NCBI RefSeq assembly: GCF_003573695.1 | Contig: NC_039361.1 | Location: forward strand, 39,229,393-39,293,392 | DNA from: Papaver somniferum | Lineage: Eukaryota; Streptophyta; Magnoliopsida; Ranunculales; Papaveraceae | Length of the DNA stretch: 64,000 nt | Direction: 5' to 3' | Program-made: the position numbers and the translations under genes | Notes under the pieces: model-generated | What the model saw: only the letters and a program-made list of their open reading frames with translations | Told to the model about the DNA's origin: nothing | Databases searched by the model: none | In this document: positions 10,750 to 21,079 of the stretch, piece by piece | Layout: the number at the start of each line of letters is the position of its first letter | How positions within the stretch are numbered: position 1 is the first letter of the stretch

Positions 10750-13112
10750 ATGGATTCATCAAGGTTAGTCTTCTTTTTTCTTCCTTATAAATTTTGCTGA
10801 AATTGATATATTTGAAATTGATCTTGTTTATTGCCTTATATGATGTTGTTTATGTGATTCCCATACTCTTGTTATTTCAGCAAAAGCGGCTCCAACACCA
10901 AATTTTCAGTTCAGAATCCTAACAATCCCAAATCACAACATAAAGTTGTCGTTCATAAAAGGAAGTCTGCGAATGAGAAGGTAGTAAAAAACACTATCTT
11001 TTTCTAATAACAATATTGTTTCCTCTGTTTCTTATCTAGATTGTAATTCGCAGGGTGATAAAGATCTTCATAGACCTCACAAGAAATCTCGCCACCTCAA
11101 GGCTATTCCAACTATTGTTCCCTTCCATCTACTCATTTCTTCCAAATCTCCTGCGACATCTTCGCAAGATAAACCTTTATCTCCAATTCATGAAGACGCT
11201 GTCTCTGAATTCATTTCTTCCAAATCTCCTGCGATACATTCGCAAGATAAACCTTTATCTCCAACCCGCGAGAATGTTGCCTCTGATTTCATTTCTCCAG
11301 TTGATATTCCTATGACTGAAACTCCCCTTATGGTTCTTCCTGCGAATGAAGCCTCTTCTCTTTCCATTGAGAATGTTTCTCAACCTTCTATCTCTACCAA
11401 TTCTCTTCCTAAGTCTCCTCCTTTGTCGAAAGAGAGCGTGGAAGGGATAAATATTGCTTTCAAGGTTTTATCTGAGATTCTAGATGATGGCAAGAAGTCT
11501 TCCACTGATCCCATCAAGTCTAATGTTTGCGAAATTCTGAGCAAGCATTTGGGTTCTGACAAAGCTGCTTCGCAGACAACTTTAGAAAAAGAATGTAATG
11601 CTCTTCGTCTTGAAAATCAGAAACTTCAGAACATTTTGCTGGATCGTGATAATCTTCGCAAGAAGAATGATGAGTTAAGAGGTATGATTTCCTCATCTAT
11701 GTCTTTAATTTGCTTTTTCGATGGTTTTATCCTTCCCCCGCTTAATTATCCTTTAAATCCCTCTTTCGCATGTTAAGCATTAAGTCAGAAACGAGTAATG
11801 GAGAGATATCAATTTGAATCTGTTGTTGAAGAATCCTGTGTTGATAAAGAAGTATTAATGGATCAATATAACCAATTAGATAATCTCTATTCATATTCTC
11901 TTGGTCAAATAAATAACCTTACCAATGAAAATACCCAATTAGTTGAAAACAAGATCTATTAAGTGATGAAGTATCTCGTCTTTCTTATTCTTTAACCAAA
12001 GTTAATTTAGGAATGGAAACTTTATCAGATGAGAATAAAACCTTGTCTCAAGAGAAGCGAGTTTATTTAAACAAGATGGCGATATCTTCGCAACAACTTA
12101 ATATTCTCCAAAAAAGTATGTGCTGACCAAGAAAAATCTCTTCGCTCTTTAAGAAATGAACTTAAAGAAGTAACAGAATCATCTATCACTGAAAGAGATT
12201 CACTCATTCAAGGTAGAATATCTTTAAGTGTGAAGGCAAACCAACTTAAAGATCAATATTCCAAATTAGAAGAATCTTATTCTTCTCTTGTGAAGAAAAA
12301 TGCCTTCCTTGTTTCTAAATAAAAAAAGTCTTCAGTCTCGACTTAAAAGTTTAGTTGGAGATAAATTTGATGACGCAATGGATCATTGGGAGAATAGTTG
12401 TCTATCCTTGGTTCAACATCTTATTTCGCAAAAGAAGGTAGTCATAATAGTTTGACTGCCTTAATTATCTTTCCTTTGTCATATCTCTCTGAATTCCTTA
12501 TCTTAATAAAATTTTGTATTCTATTTTGCGCAGAGTCTGAAAAGAATCTTCATTCTTCTATTTCTGATTTGGAGGCTAAATATGCTAAAATTCACAAAGA
12601 GAATGCATTACTTGTCTCTACTCTTACTGGTTCTCGCGACCGGGCAGAAAGAAGACTTGATTATCTTGCTTATTTTAAGGATATTCAAGATAGGAATCAT
12701 CAAAGAGCACTTCTTCGCCAAGTTCATCTCCGGGCTGAAGTCCTTGTAAACGACATATTATTGTCCAACTCTCTTCCTCCCACATCAATTGATCCTTTAG
12801 AAGTAGATGATGATGACTCTTCCTGCTGATAGTGATTACGATTATGAAAGCGGTGCAGAGGATAATTTCCCGGAGGTTGAAGAAGAAGTTCCTTCTAAAG
12901 AAGTATCTGCTGGTGTTAATCAGAATGAGAAAGAAATTTCTCCCGAAGAAGTAGTTACTGGAGATACTCAAGATGCTAATCAAGTAATTGGTGGTGATAA
13001 TCAAAATGCTAGTCATGACAAAGATCAAAGCCGAAATGAAGGAGAAGCTTGCGAGAATGTTGGGCAAGAACTTCTGTCATCTCCTGCTACTGATATTGAT
13101 ATTGAATCTTGA
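10750..13112 (+). pseudogene. Antisense spliced gene of element 2, coiled-coil protein, frameshifted
   Basis: This is a plus-strand gene opposite to the element. The exons that keep the frame are 10750-10763, 10881-10980, 11054-11681, 11778-12437 and 12536 to about 12825. The introns, 73-117 bases long, all follow GT-AG and their phases match. Exon 3 carries a 26-residue tandem repeat (11135-11290) rich in Ser, Pro and Lys, then a heptad-like stretch (KECNALRLENQKLQNILLD, about 11590-11645). Exons 4 and 5 are also Lys/Glu/Leu-rich and look like coiled coil. An acidic tail (ADSDYDYESGAED, about 12825-12865) is read only after a frame change and ends at 13110-13112. Frame breaks near 11950, 12115, 12320 and 12825 suggest an inactive copy, unless they are sequencing errors. 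Tat-lineage elements are known to carry antisense frames here; their function is unknown to me. I see no recognised enzymatic domain. Confidence 0.7.
11135..11290 (+). repeat. In-frame 78-bp tandem repeat in exon 3 of the antisense gene
   Basis: Two copies start at 11135 and 11213, and a truncated third begins at 11291. Each unit encodes 26 residues beginning ISSKSPA and containing SQDKPLSP. The period is a multiple of three and the frame is kept, which supports translation at some time in its history. Confidence 0.75.
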
Positions 13113-14361
13113 GCTTCTTTTCTAGCTTTGTTTTCTGGAGCTGTCTTATTTTTATTACTTTTGAGAGCTGCATTTTTCAATCGACTTTGGAGTCAACTAT
13201 TTCTTTTAATATTTTGTTGATAAGAAAGATAATGCTTCTTGTATATCTATTCCCATACTTGCCTCTCATTATCTTTCTTGCGAAAAATATTCTGTTATAA
13301 ATGCTTATAATTAGTTTGTTTTATTATATGGTCTTATTTTTCCTTCCTAATTAAAGGTCTTATTATGCCATCTTTTGTCATTACGACAAAATTGCAGAAC
13401 GTCCTTGCACTTTCATACAAAAACCCATTGATCTTGTCTTAACTTTTTCTTTTGTATTATGGCCTCTTCAGGAGTGTTGCGACAATATGACAGGCCTAAA
13501 TATTCTTGCGAAAATAAAGCCCCATGATATTGCCGTCTTGCGATGAAATCGCAGGATGTCTTCGCACTTTCATGCGAAAACCCATTGATCTCATCTTAAC
13601 TTTTTCTTTTGTATTATTGCCTCTTCAGGAATGTTGCACAAATATGACAAGCCTTAATTATCCTTGCGAATAATAAGCCTCATGACATTTGCGTCTTAAG
13701 ACACTTATCAGCTCCCTAATGGAGGGTGCCGCCCTTATCTTCCCCCTGGTTGCCCCTTCAAGGAGGCGTACTTCTACCATACAAGGTTAGCTCCTCCCAT
13801 CCAGTCTTAACAACAACCAGTTGTTTTCGCAGCCTCTTATCCCTTTTACCTATAGGGCTTATGGTTACGAGACTGCACCCTAAGTGGGGTTTTCTTCAGG
13901 CCGAGTGCAGTATAAGCCAAGACTTGTCAAGAATGGCAAGGACGCTTCAAACGCCCTCGGCACTCTTGACTCAACCGTGTACCTCGGCGCCTTGATCAGA
14001 TCTGCACTCCTTGGGAGAGTCCTTATTACCTTAGTCGCCCAACCTAAGTCATATGCTTAAGTTGAGAATCCAAGGTGCCTCTCCCGGATGGGTTTTATTG
14101 ACCCCAAATCTCCATGACTCAGGTTCCGGTGGCGGTATAGCCTTTCCCTGAGTCATGTAACAGGTACCCCCTAATATGACGTACTTTAGGTCTTACATTT
14201 GCCTCTTGCGAAATTTTATTCGCGAACTAGGGTACGCCATAAAGGTTCGCCCCTTTCTTTTATGTCATTGTTCTCTGCGAAAATTTCGCACATCATGATC
14301 TTGTTTTGTCATGAATAATCCTGCAATTATTCTTTCAGAATTCATAACTTCTCAAAGCTTC
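13113..14361. other. Element 2 spacer between antisense gene and integrase
   Basis: This 1.25-kb stretch has no supported gene. It contains a duplication with a period of about 157 bp (13388-13700, anchored by CCCATTGATCT at 13424 and 13581). After it comes a block from about 13700 to 14210 that is clearly more GC-rich than the rest of the element. The block could be a conserved RNA structure or a regulatory segment for either strand. Confidence 0.5.
13388..13700. repeat. Direct duplication, about 157-bp period
   Basis: Two imperfect copies share CTTTTTCTTTTGTATTAT and TTGCGAA words and a CCCATTGATCT anchor at 13424 and 13581. It lies downstream of the antisense gene and could be part of its 3' region. 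Confidence 0.65.
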
Positions 14362-15661
14362 TTACGGATAATATCTTTTCAAGTACAATCTGTTCCATGG
14401 TCTATCTAATCTATGACCAACATCTTTCCTTCTGGGTCCATTAATCTATAAGCTCCTGTTCCAACTATCTCCTTTATGATGTAAGGTCCATCCCATTTTT
14501 TCGCTAATTTTCCACCATTTTCTCGCTGATATATTGGTGTTTCTCGCAGAACTAAATCTCCTGGTTGAAATTCACGTATCTTGACACGTTTTTATATTCT
14601 CGAGCCAATCTTCGCTGATAATTCTCCATATGTTGTAAAGCTTTTTCTCTTTTTTCTTCTAATTCATCAAGTTTGTTTAGAATTAAACCCGCACTAAGAT
14701 TTTTCTCCCAAGCTTCTCTTTTTGTTGTCGGAATAACAACTTCTGTTGGTAACACCGCTTCAACTCCATATGTTAAACAAAAAGGTGACATTCCAGTAGC
14801 TTCTCTTCTAGTTGTATTATAAGCCCATACTGCATTATGTACTTGTTCACACCATGATCTGTGATGTCCTTCTAATTTCTTCTTTAATATATCTGCAATT
14901 GTTTTATTTGTTGCTTCTACTTGCCCATTAGCTTGTGGATATAAAGGAGTGGACTTTCCACATTTTATCTTGAATGCATTGAGTAACATTTCTATGTTCT
15001 GCCCCTCAAACTGTTTCCCATTATCAGATACCAACTGTGCAGGAATTCCAAATCTGCAAATGATATTTTCGAATATGAATGTAAAGATATCTTTGTCGCG
15101 AATATGTTGTACTGCCTTCACTTCTGTCCATTTTGTGAAATAATCTGTTGCGACTATTAAGTATCTTCTTTGTCCAGTTCCTGGTAAAAATGGCCCCACA
15201 ATATCTAAGCCCCATTTTCCAAAGGGCCACACACTGGTTGAAGATGACAATGGTGCTCCTGGTGCATGTATCTTCTTTCCATACCGCTGACAATCTTCGC
15301 AACGTCTTGATATTTGTTTTGCATCTTCATGCATGTATGGCCAGTAATAACCTTGCATTTTTGCTCTATGTGCCAAAGATCTTCCTCCACTATGATTGCC
15401 AGCGTCTCCACTATGTAACATTTTCAGCACCTTTTCTCCTTCCTCTCGTGTCAAACATCTGAGTGATGGTCCACTAAAAGATTTTCGGTATAACAACCCA
15501 TCTCTTAATTCATAATTCGTTGCTCGGCTTTTTAACTTGTGTGTTTCCAATCTATTTCTTGGTGTTTCTCCTTTCGCCAAATATGCGTGAAGCTCCATTC
15601 TCCAGTCTGCGACATTATTTATTTGTTCTTCTTTTTCATTATCTATGACCATCACATCCAC
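14362..15661 (-). pseudogene. Element 2 integrase, one frameshift near the C-terminus
   Basis: This inserts element DNA into the genome. The zinc-binding part has HSGDAGNHSGG and CEDCQRYGKK (about 15270-15420). The core has GLDIVGPFLPG (about 15180-15215), SDNGKQF (about 15010-15035) and GQVEATNKTI (about 14905-14940), which supply the D, D and E residues, and RFGIPAQ between them. The frame is open for about 360 codons to 14552. There a one-base change in the run TATAAAAACG diverts it; the typical integrase tail (QPGDLVLR, WDGPY) continues in the next frame to a stop at 14362-14364. Confidence 0.85.
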
Positions 15662-15674
15662 ATCTTCCTCTTCT

Positions 15675-16187
15675 TTATTGACTGATGGTGACAGAAGTGT
15701 TTGTATTTTTGCATCTCGCAGTTGGATCTGTCATCATACTTGAGATGAAAGCAAAAGCGTCTGCGAGTCTATTATCCTTTCTTGAAATGTGCCTCCATTT
15801 TATTTTTGGGATTTTCGCTGACAATTCCTCAACCAGCTTCTTGTATTTCTTCAGGGATGGTTCATTTGTAGTATACTCTCCTTTTATTTGGCGAATAACT
15901 AGCTGCGAATCACTAGTGATCCTGGCGTTTTCTAGTTTCATTTCTATTGCGAATTTTAATGCATGTATCACAGCTTCATATTCTGTTTCATTATTAGTGG
16001 ATTCAAATTCCAACCTGAATGAAAAAGCCATCTTTATTCCTTCTGGCGAAATTAAAACAATTCCAACTCCATTTCCTTCTCCATTTGATGATCCATCTAC
16101 CAGTATTTCCCATCTATTTGGTTTGTTAATAAATCTTTTGGATCTCCATGTTCGTCTTCTACATCCATCATTTCTTCTACTCTTCAT
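15675..16187 (-). pseudogene. Element 2 second RNase H (Tat-type additional domain)
   Basis: An RNase H of the additional, archaeal-like type follows the RT. It shows DGSSNGEGNGVGIVL (about 16060-16110), a TEYEAVIHALKFA block (about 15955-15995), ITSDSQLVIRQIKGEY (about 15880-15930) and KDNRLADAFA (about 15750-15780). This gives the first Asp, the Glu, the second Asp and the final Asp. A second RNase H is a known mark of the plant Tat lineage. It is in a different frame from the RT stretch ending at 16191 and from integrase, so the polyprotein is interrupted twice here. Confidence 0.85.
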
Positions 16188-16190
16188 CTT

Positions 16191-17702
16191 CTACTGCTTC
16201 ATCTTTTCTAAAGGAAATTCTGCCAAGAAATCCGCAACAACTTGTGATTTTGGTGAAGATAAAACTTCATATTTAATATCAAAATGGCCTACTTGTGCAT
16301 TCCATCTCTCTACCCTTCCTGATCTTTTAGAATTCTTCATCACTGATTCAATTGGTACTTTTGTTAATACCCTTATCTTGTGTGCTTGAAAATATATGCG
16401 GAGCTTAAATGATGCATAAACTAATGCTAAGATCAACTTTTCAATTTTTGAGTAATTCTTCTCTGCGGTATTAAAAGTTTTGCTAATGTAATAAATGGGT
16501 TTCTCCACTCCTGCGTCTACTCGCAATAATACAACACTTAATGCATGCGACGTTGTCGCAAGGTAAATCAATAATTCTTCTCCTGGTTCTGCCTTTTGTA
16601 AGATAGTTGTATTCATAAGATGTTCTTTGATTCCTTGAAAAGCCTTTTCACATTCATCACTCCATTTAAATTTCGCACCCTTCTTGAGTATATCGAAAAA
16701 ATATTTGCATTTGTCTGATGATCGCGAAATGAATCTCCCCAGCGAAGCTAGAAGCCCATTCAACTTCTGTACATCTTTTATTGTTGCTGGTGTTGGCATG
16801 TCACGAACTGCTTGCACTTTTTCCGGATCAACCTGTATTCCTTCCTTTGATACAATGTAGCCTAAAAATTTTCCCGATGCAACTCCAATAGTACACTTCT
16901 CGGGATTCAATTTAATGTTATACTGCCGCATTTGTTCAAAAATCTCCCTCAAGTCTTGTACATGGTCCTTAGCTTCCTTACTCTTTACCAACATGTCATC
17001 CACGTATACTTCTAATGTTTTGTGTATCCATTTTGCGAACACCTTCTCTACCATTCTTTGATATGTTGCTCCCGCATTTCGCAAACCAAACGGCATTTTC
17101 GTATAACAATATAAACCTCTAGGAGCAAAGAAAGCAGTATGTTCTTGATCTTCTTCAGCGAGAGGAATTTGGTTATACCCTTTGTACCCATCTAAAGATG
17201 ATACCCTATCATTTCCTGCTGCAGATTCCACCATTTGAGGAATATCGGGTAACGGAAAACTATCTTTAGGGCAAGCTTTGTTCAAATCAGTGAAATCTAT
17301 GCAAATCCTGATTCCCTTGTTTTTCTTTGGGACAATGACCATATTCGCTATCCATTCTGGGTATTTAGCTTCTCTTATAATTCCTGCCTCCAGCATTTTC
17401 TGTAATTCTTCTTCTATTTGGGAATGGTAAGTTGTTGCGATTTTTCTTATTCTCTGTTTAAATGGTCTCACATTTTTGTTAATCTCCAGTCTGTGGCAAG
17501 CAATTGTTGGATCTATTCCTGGTATCTCATCCATGTTTCCTGCGAAAATATCTTTATATTCTCGCAGTAAATTGACAGTTCTTTCTTCTTCTTCTATATC
17601 CATTTTGGTTCCAATTCTCAACACTAGAGGCTCCTCTTCAGTCCCAACATTTATTTCTTTTGTTGGTTCTGCGGCAGTGTAACTGGGTTTAGGTTCTCCC
17701 AT
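16191..17702 (-). pseudogene. Element 2 reverse transcriptase and first RNase H
   Basis: An open stretch of 503 codons. RT blocks are IRICIDFTDLNKACPKD (about 17270-17320), YKGYNQIPL (about 17150-17190), MPFGLRNAGATYQRM (about 17050-17100) and the catalytic YVDDMLVKS (about 16985-17010). The first RNase H follows with YISKTFN and a degenerate YLATTSHALSVVLLR block near 16530-16580. There the usual catalytic Asp of the CDAS motif is absent, as in Tat elements, where the additional domain is thought to compensate. The reading frame is open upstream toward the protease, but stop codons separate the two. Confidence 0.9.
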
Positions 17703-18609
17703 TGGTGTGGGTTCTTTAATTGCTTTTATGGATCCTTCTCCTTCTTCCGAAATTTCGCTGGGTATTCCTTTGCCTTCTTTCCCCTTATCATATATACTCT
17801 AAATTCTTCTTCCTTCTTTGCTTCCTTTACCAATTTTCTGCGAAATTGTTTCCTTTTTGCTTGTTCTTCATAACGCCTTACTTCAATTTGATGACATAAT
17901 TTCGCATTATCAACATCTCCTCTGATTTCACCTATTCCACTTGGAGTGGGGAATTAATACATTGATGCAACGTTGATACCACAGCTTTTATCGCATGTAT
18001 CCATGATCTTCCTAATAACATATTATATGGCGATTCCATATCCACCACGCACAATGTCACATGTGTTTCGATTTCTCCAAGTGGAATTCGTACCACTATT
18101 TCTCCTTTAGGTTTTGTTGTGGATTTTCCAAAGCCGTGAACAAAATATGTTGAATTGGACATTTCTTCATCTTTAAATCCCATTCCCCGAAATGCATGAT
18201 AAAATTATATCAACTGAACTTCCTGCATCAATTAAAGTTCTGTTCAACATCCATTCTCCTGTGGATTTTATTGTTGTATCCTTCTCTTTTCGTGTAATAG
18301 GCATGTGACAACCAATGGAGATGTATGATTCAAATTTTCTTTTGGTATTTCTTCTGCCATGAACACAATTCTTTGCTTTTCCCAATCTTTCAAAGGTGAA
18401 GTTTTTTCTACCGCCATAATTTTCTTTCCTTCAAAATTTCGTTTATGTATTCTTCCTTTGATGTTTTCATGGAATTCATTAACCAAGCTTTTTGTTATCA
18501 TATTACACTCCAATTTTTTGCCATTTTCATTAATTCTATTCATCTTTCCTCTAACTGATTCACTGATTTGTTTAATCACTTTCTTGATTTGAATTTTCTC
18601 AATCATCAA
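17703..18609 (-). pseudogene. Element 2 protease and gag remnant
   Basis: This holds the region between PBS and RT. The aspartic protease signature is LIDAGSSVDII (about 18200-18235) and its C-terminal block LLGRSWIHAIKAV (about 17975-18015). The preceding 100 codons are Lys-rich linker, and no capsid-like gag core or CCHC zinc motif can be found, so gag is deleted. Frames change near 18175 and 18270. A Lys/Glu-rich linker fills 17703-17930. Confidence 0.75.
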
Positions 18610-18632
18610 TCTTCAACTTTCGATCTTCAATC

Positions 18633-18650
18633 TCCATGTTTCTAGCGCCA
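18633..18650 (-). promoter_or_regulatory. Primer-binding site of element 2
   Basis: The minus strand reads TGGCGCTAGAAACATGGA three bases after the 5' LTR end. It begins with the TGG complement of a tRNA CCA end. I cannot assign the tRNA from memory. Confidence 0.6.
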
Positions 18651-18653
18651 TTA

Positions 18654-19112
18654 TGTAGTTGCAGAAAATCCTACAATACACCCCTCATATGATTTTATCG
18701 TTGATCAGCCTATTTTTAGGTTTACACTCTTAATTTTATTGATTAATTTCTGAATATTCTTACAAGGAAAATAAAGAAATCAAGAATGGTCTCTGCTCTC
18801 AATTTTCTCTCTCTTATTTACTTATCTCTCACTCAAAAAAAGATCTCTCTCTTCTTTACAACTCGAATGACTATTTATAAGGGAAATACATAATGGATGA
18901 CAGCTAATCTATCCTTTATTTTCGGATATGGTTTGCGACATTCTCGCAACCTTACAAATGTTGACTTCGCAAGCTTTCTAATTTTTGCAAGACTATCACA
19001 CCTTTCTCATGATCCTTGCTGATGTCGTTTCTGAAATTGTTCTGCGACGCTTTTATGCAATACCATTGTTAATTTCGCTGAGACATAACTGTTGCGAGAT
19101 TCTGATCCTACA
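18654..19112 (-). repeat. Element 2 5' LTR
   Basis: TGTAGTTGCAG to CCTACA, 459 bp, matching 9900-10357. A minus-strand TATAAATA is at 18872-18879. The flank CATGT at 19113-19117 is the presumed right target duplication. Confidence 0.9.
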
Positions 19113-21056
19113 CATGTTCATCTCAAAAGAGAGAATTTCAGTTCTCAGAAATTTGCAGGTGAAACACAGAAACACAAAGAGTAATTGTCGATCACTGAGA
19201 GTTAACAACTAGAATTGTAGGACAAGTGTTGTGTACCGCAGTAATGAATTACTGAAAAACTGAGCTATATGCAATTGAAAACTTCGAACAGGACAGAGTG
19301 GAGCAAAAATATGGACAAGCTTTGGAAAAATAAAAGTAAGAATGCAAGGTGCTTACTGGTATATTACAGGATGATGGAAATTCTAGGGTAAAGTTTACTA
19401 ACAGAACTAGATGGTTATTTTTACAGATGCTTAACCTACAGATGTGATTATGAAAGAAAATTACAAAATCTGAGTTAGCATATTAATAACAAATTTCAAA
19501 CAAAAGTGAATGACCGCTTCGCAACACCTAGTACTAATCATGAATGGCTAGCACAGATAAGGGTTTTAGCAATCTAACATGGTTGTTGCAGTGCAGCTGA
19601 GATGGAACAACTCAGGCTTGCAGATTCGAGCAGGTTAAGCCAGATGCTGAATGAAATAGCATGTGTTAACAAAATGCCAATGAACAGCTAAACACTATAA
19701 TCCTACAGAATCCTATATGATTGACTTACTGAAGGGAATATATTACAGACTCAAGTTCGCAGAACTAGCATGCCACAGTTACAGACGATGATAACAACAA
19801 GCTTGATATGTAACAATATATGCTAAGTTACACTACCAGATAATGATGTAAAGTTGCTTATATTAACAAAAAGACTGAGACAATGCAGGAATGCGAATGA
19901 AAACCTACATCTAAAGCGCTACAGAACTAAGATATGAATGCAGCAGCAGACCACAGATTGTAGTAATCCAATGAACTGAGAAAGAAAAACAAGAAGAAAA
20001 GCTAACAAATATGCTAAATAAACTTACAGAACTATGATGCAGGTACTTACGTGAAACAATATTAGCAACTACAGGAAATTATAAAGATCTGAGATGAAAA
20101 TTATATATACATATGAGTGAAATTAAAAGAGAAACTACAACTACTAGTGAAGCTAAAAGGTTACAGGGTTATACTGTAGTTACAGAAGATTGATGAGACG
20201 CTACATGCTATAATGATAGAATGGTTATAACTACAAAAAGATGCAAGACAAATAGGGATGCAAGTGATGAATTATACTAACAAGACAATGCAGATTATAT
20301 GACAGAATTGATGGATGAATACTAAGTTACACTACAATAGTAAAATCTAAACAAGTACATGTACAGCCTACAGATGCAGCTATGCGAGTAGCAATGGAGT
20401 GATGGAAACTACTGTTTCCACTACGACTAAGACGCTACAGTAGAAACTACAAAACTATAGCAGGATGATGAGAAGCTACAGGCGGTGATGACAGACTAGT
20501 CGAAGTTAAAAGAAAGACTACAGCTACCACGACAGCTATTATGCTACAGAATTTCTAACCTAAAATCAAAGTTATGCTAATGCAGTGCAGAGAACAACTA
20601 ATACTACTCAAGGATTAACACAATGGATAGTTTTGGTAATCTCAGAATGGTACCACAATGCAGGTGACAGGAAAAAACAAGTATTAACAGAGTGATAAGG
20701 AAGAGCAAAACAGCTAAAACGACTACTGAGATGCAGATTATGAGAACAAATGGATGTTGGGTGCTTATCTTACAGATGCAATATGTTACTACAAACTGAG
20801 AAAGTCAAGAACAAAAGAGAATTTTACAGATTCAAAACCTAAACTACAGGATGCAATTTAACTATGATGCAAAGAGAATAAAACGGATTAAACACAACTA
20901 AAAGCAAAAGTTTTAACTTACAACAGGCTAAAAAGCTACAGAAAGCAAAGATTAATCTTCTAAGTTACTAATAGCTATTGAAAAACAAACAGAATTCAAA
21001 CAAAACTAAAAAAATCAGTAAAGTAATGAACAAACTTCAGCTACACCGCTACCGAG
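19113..21056 (-). other. Element 1 leader, PBS-proximal part
   Basis: A 1.9-kb, A-rich (plus strand) non-coding leader without long frames. The word CTACAG or TTACAG recurs about twenty times by eye (CTGTAG or CTGTAA in the element RNA). It is mixed with GATGCAG words, which gives it a loose, unordered repeat character. It ends at the primer-binding site. Confidence 0.65.
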
Positions 21057-21074
21057 TCCCCGGCAGCGGCGCCA
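21057..21074 (-). promoter_or_regulatory. Primer-binding site of element 1, tRNA-Asp type
   Basis: The minus strand reads TGGCGCCGCTGCCGGGGA, five bases after the 5' LTR end. From memory it differs at one base from the usual plant tRNA-Asp PBS. The identical 18-mer serves all complete array units. Confidence 0.85.
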
Positions 21075-21079
21075 AAGGT

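Larger units (their letters stand above)
9900..19112 (-). mobile_element. Element 2: Tat-type Ty3/gypsy element nested in the element 1 leader
   Basis: A 9.2-kb element is bounded by LTRs of about 458 bp. In element orientation it reads 5' LTR, PBS, protease, RT with first RNase H, second RNase H, integrase, GC-richer spacer, then an oppositely oriented spliced gene, PPT and 3' LTR. The second RNase H and the antisense gene near the 3' LTR are known features of the plant Tat lineage. Gag is almost entirely missing: only about 400 bases separate PBS and protease. Element 2 is therefore probably non-autonomous. The LTRs differ at roughly 14 sites by eye (about 3 percent), fewer than those of element 1, as the nesting requires. 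Confidence 0.9.

Noticed and set aside
13726..13995. Plus-strand frame of 89 codons in the GC-richer block
   Set aside because: Composition explains the open frame; there is no continuity with the antisense exons and no domain.
21057..21074. tRNA gene fragment
   Set aside because: Only 18 bases match a tRNA 3' end, in the position of a primer-binding site; no cloverleaf can be drawn around it.
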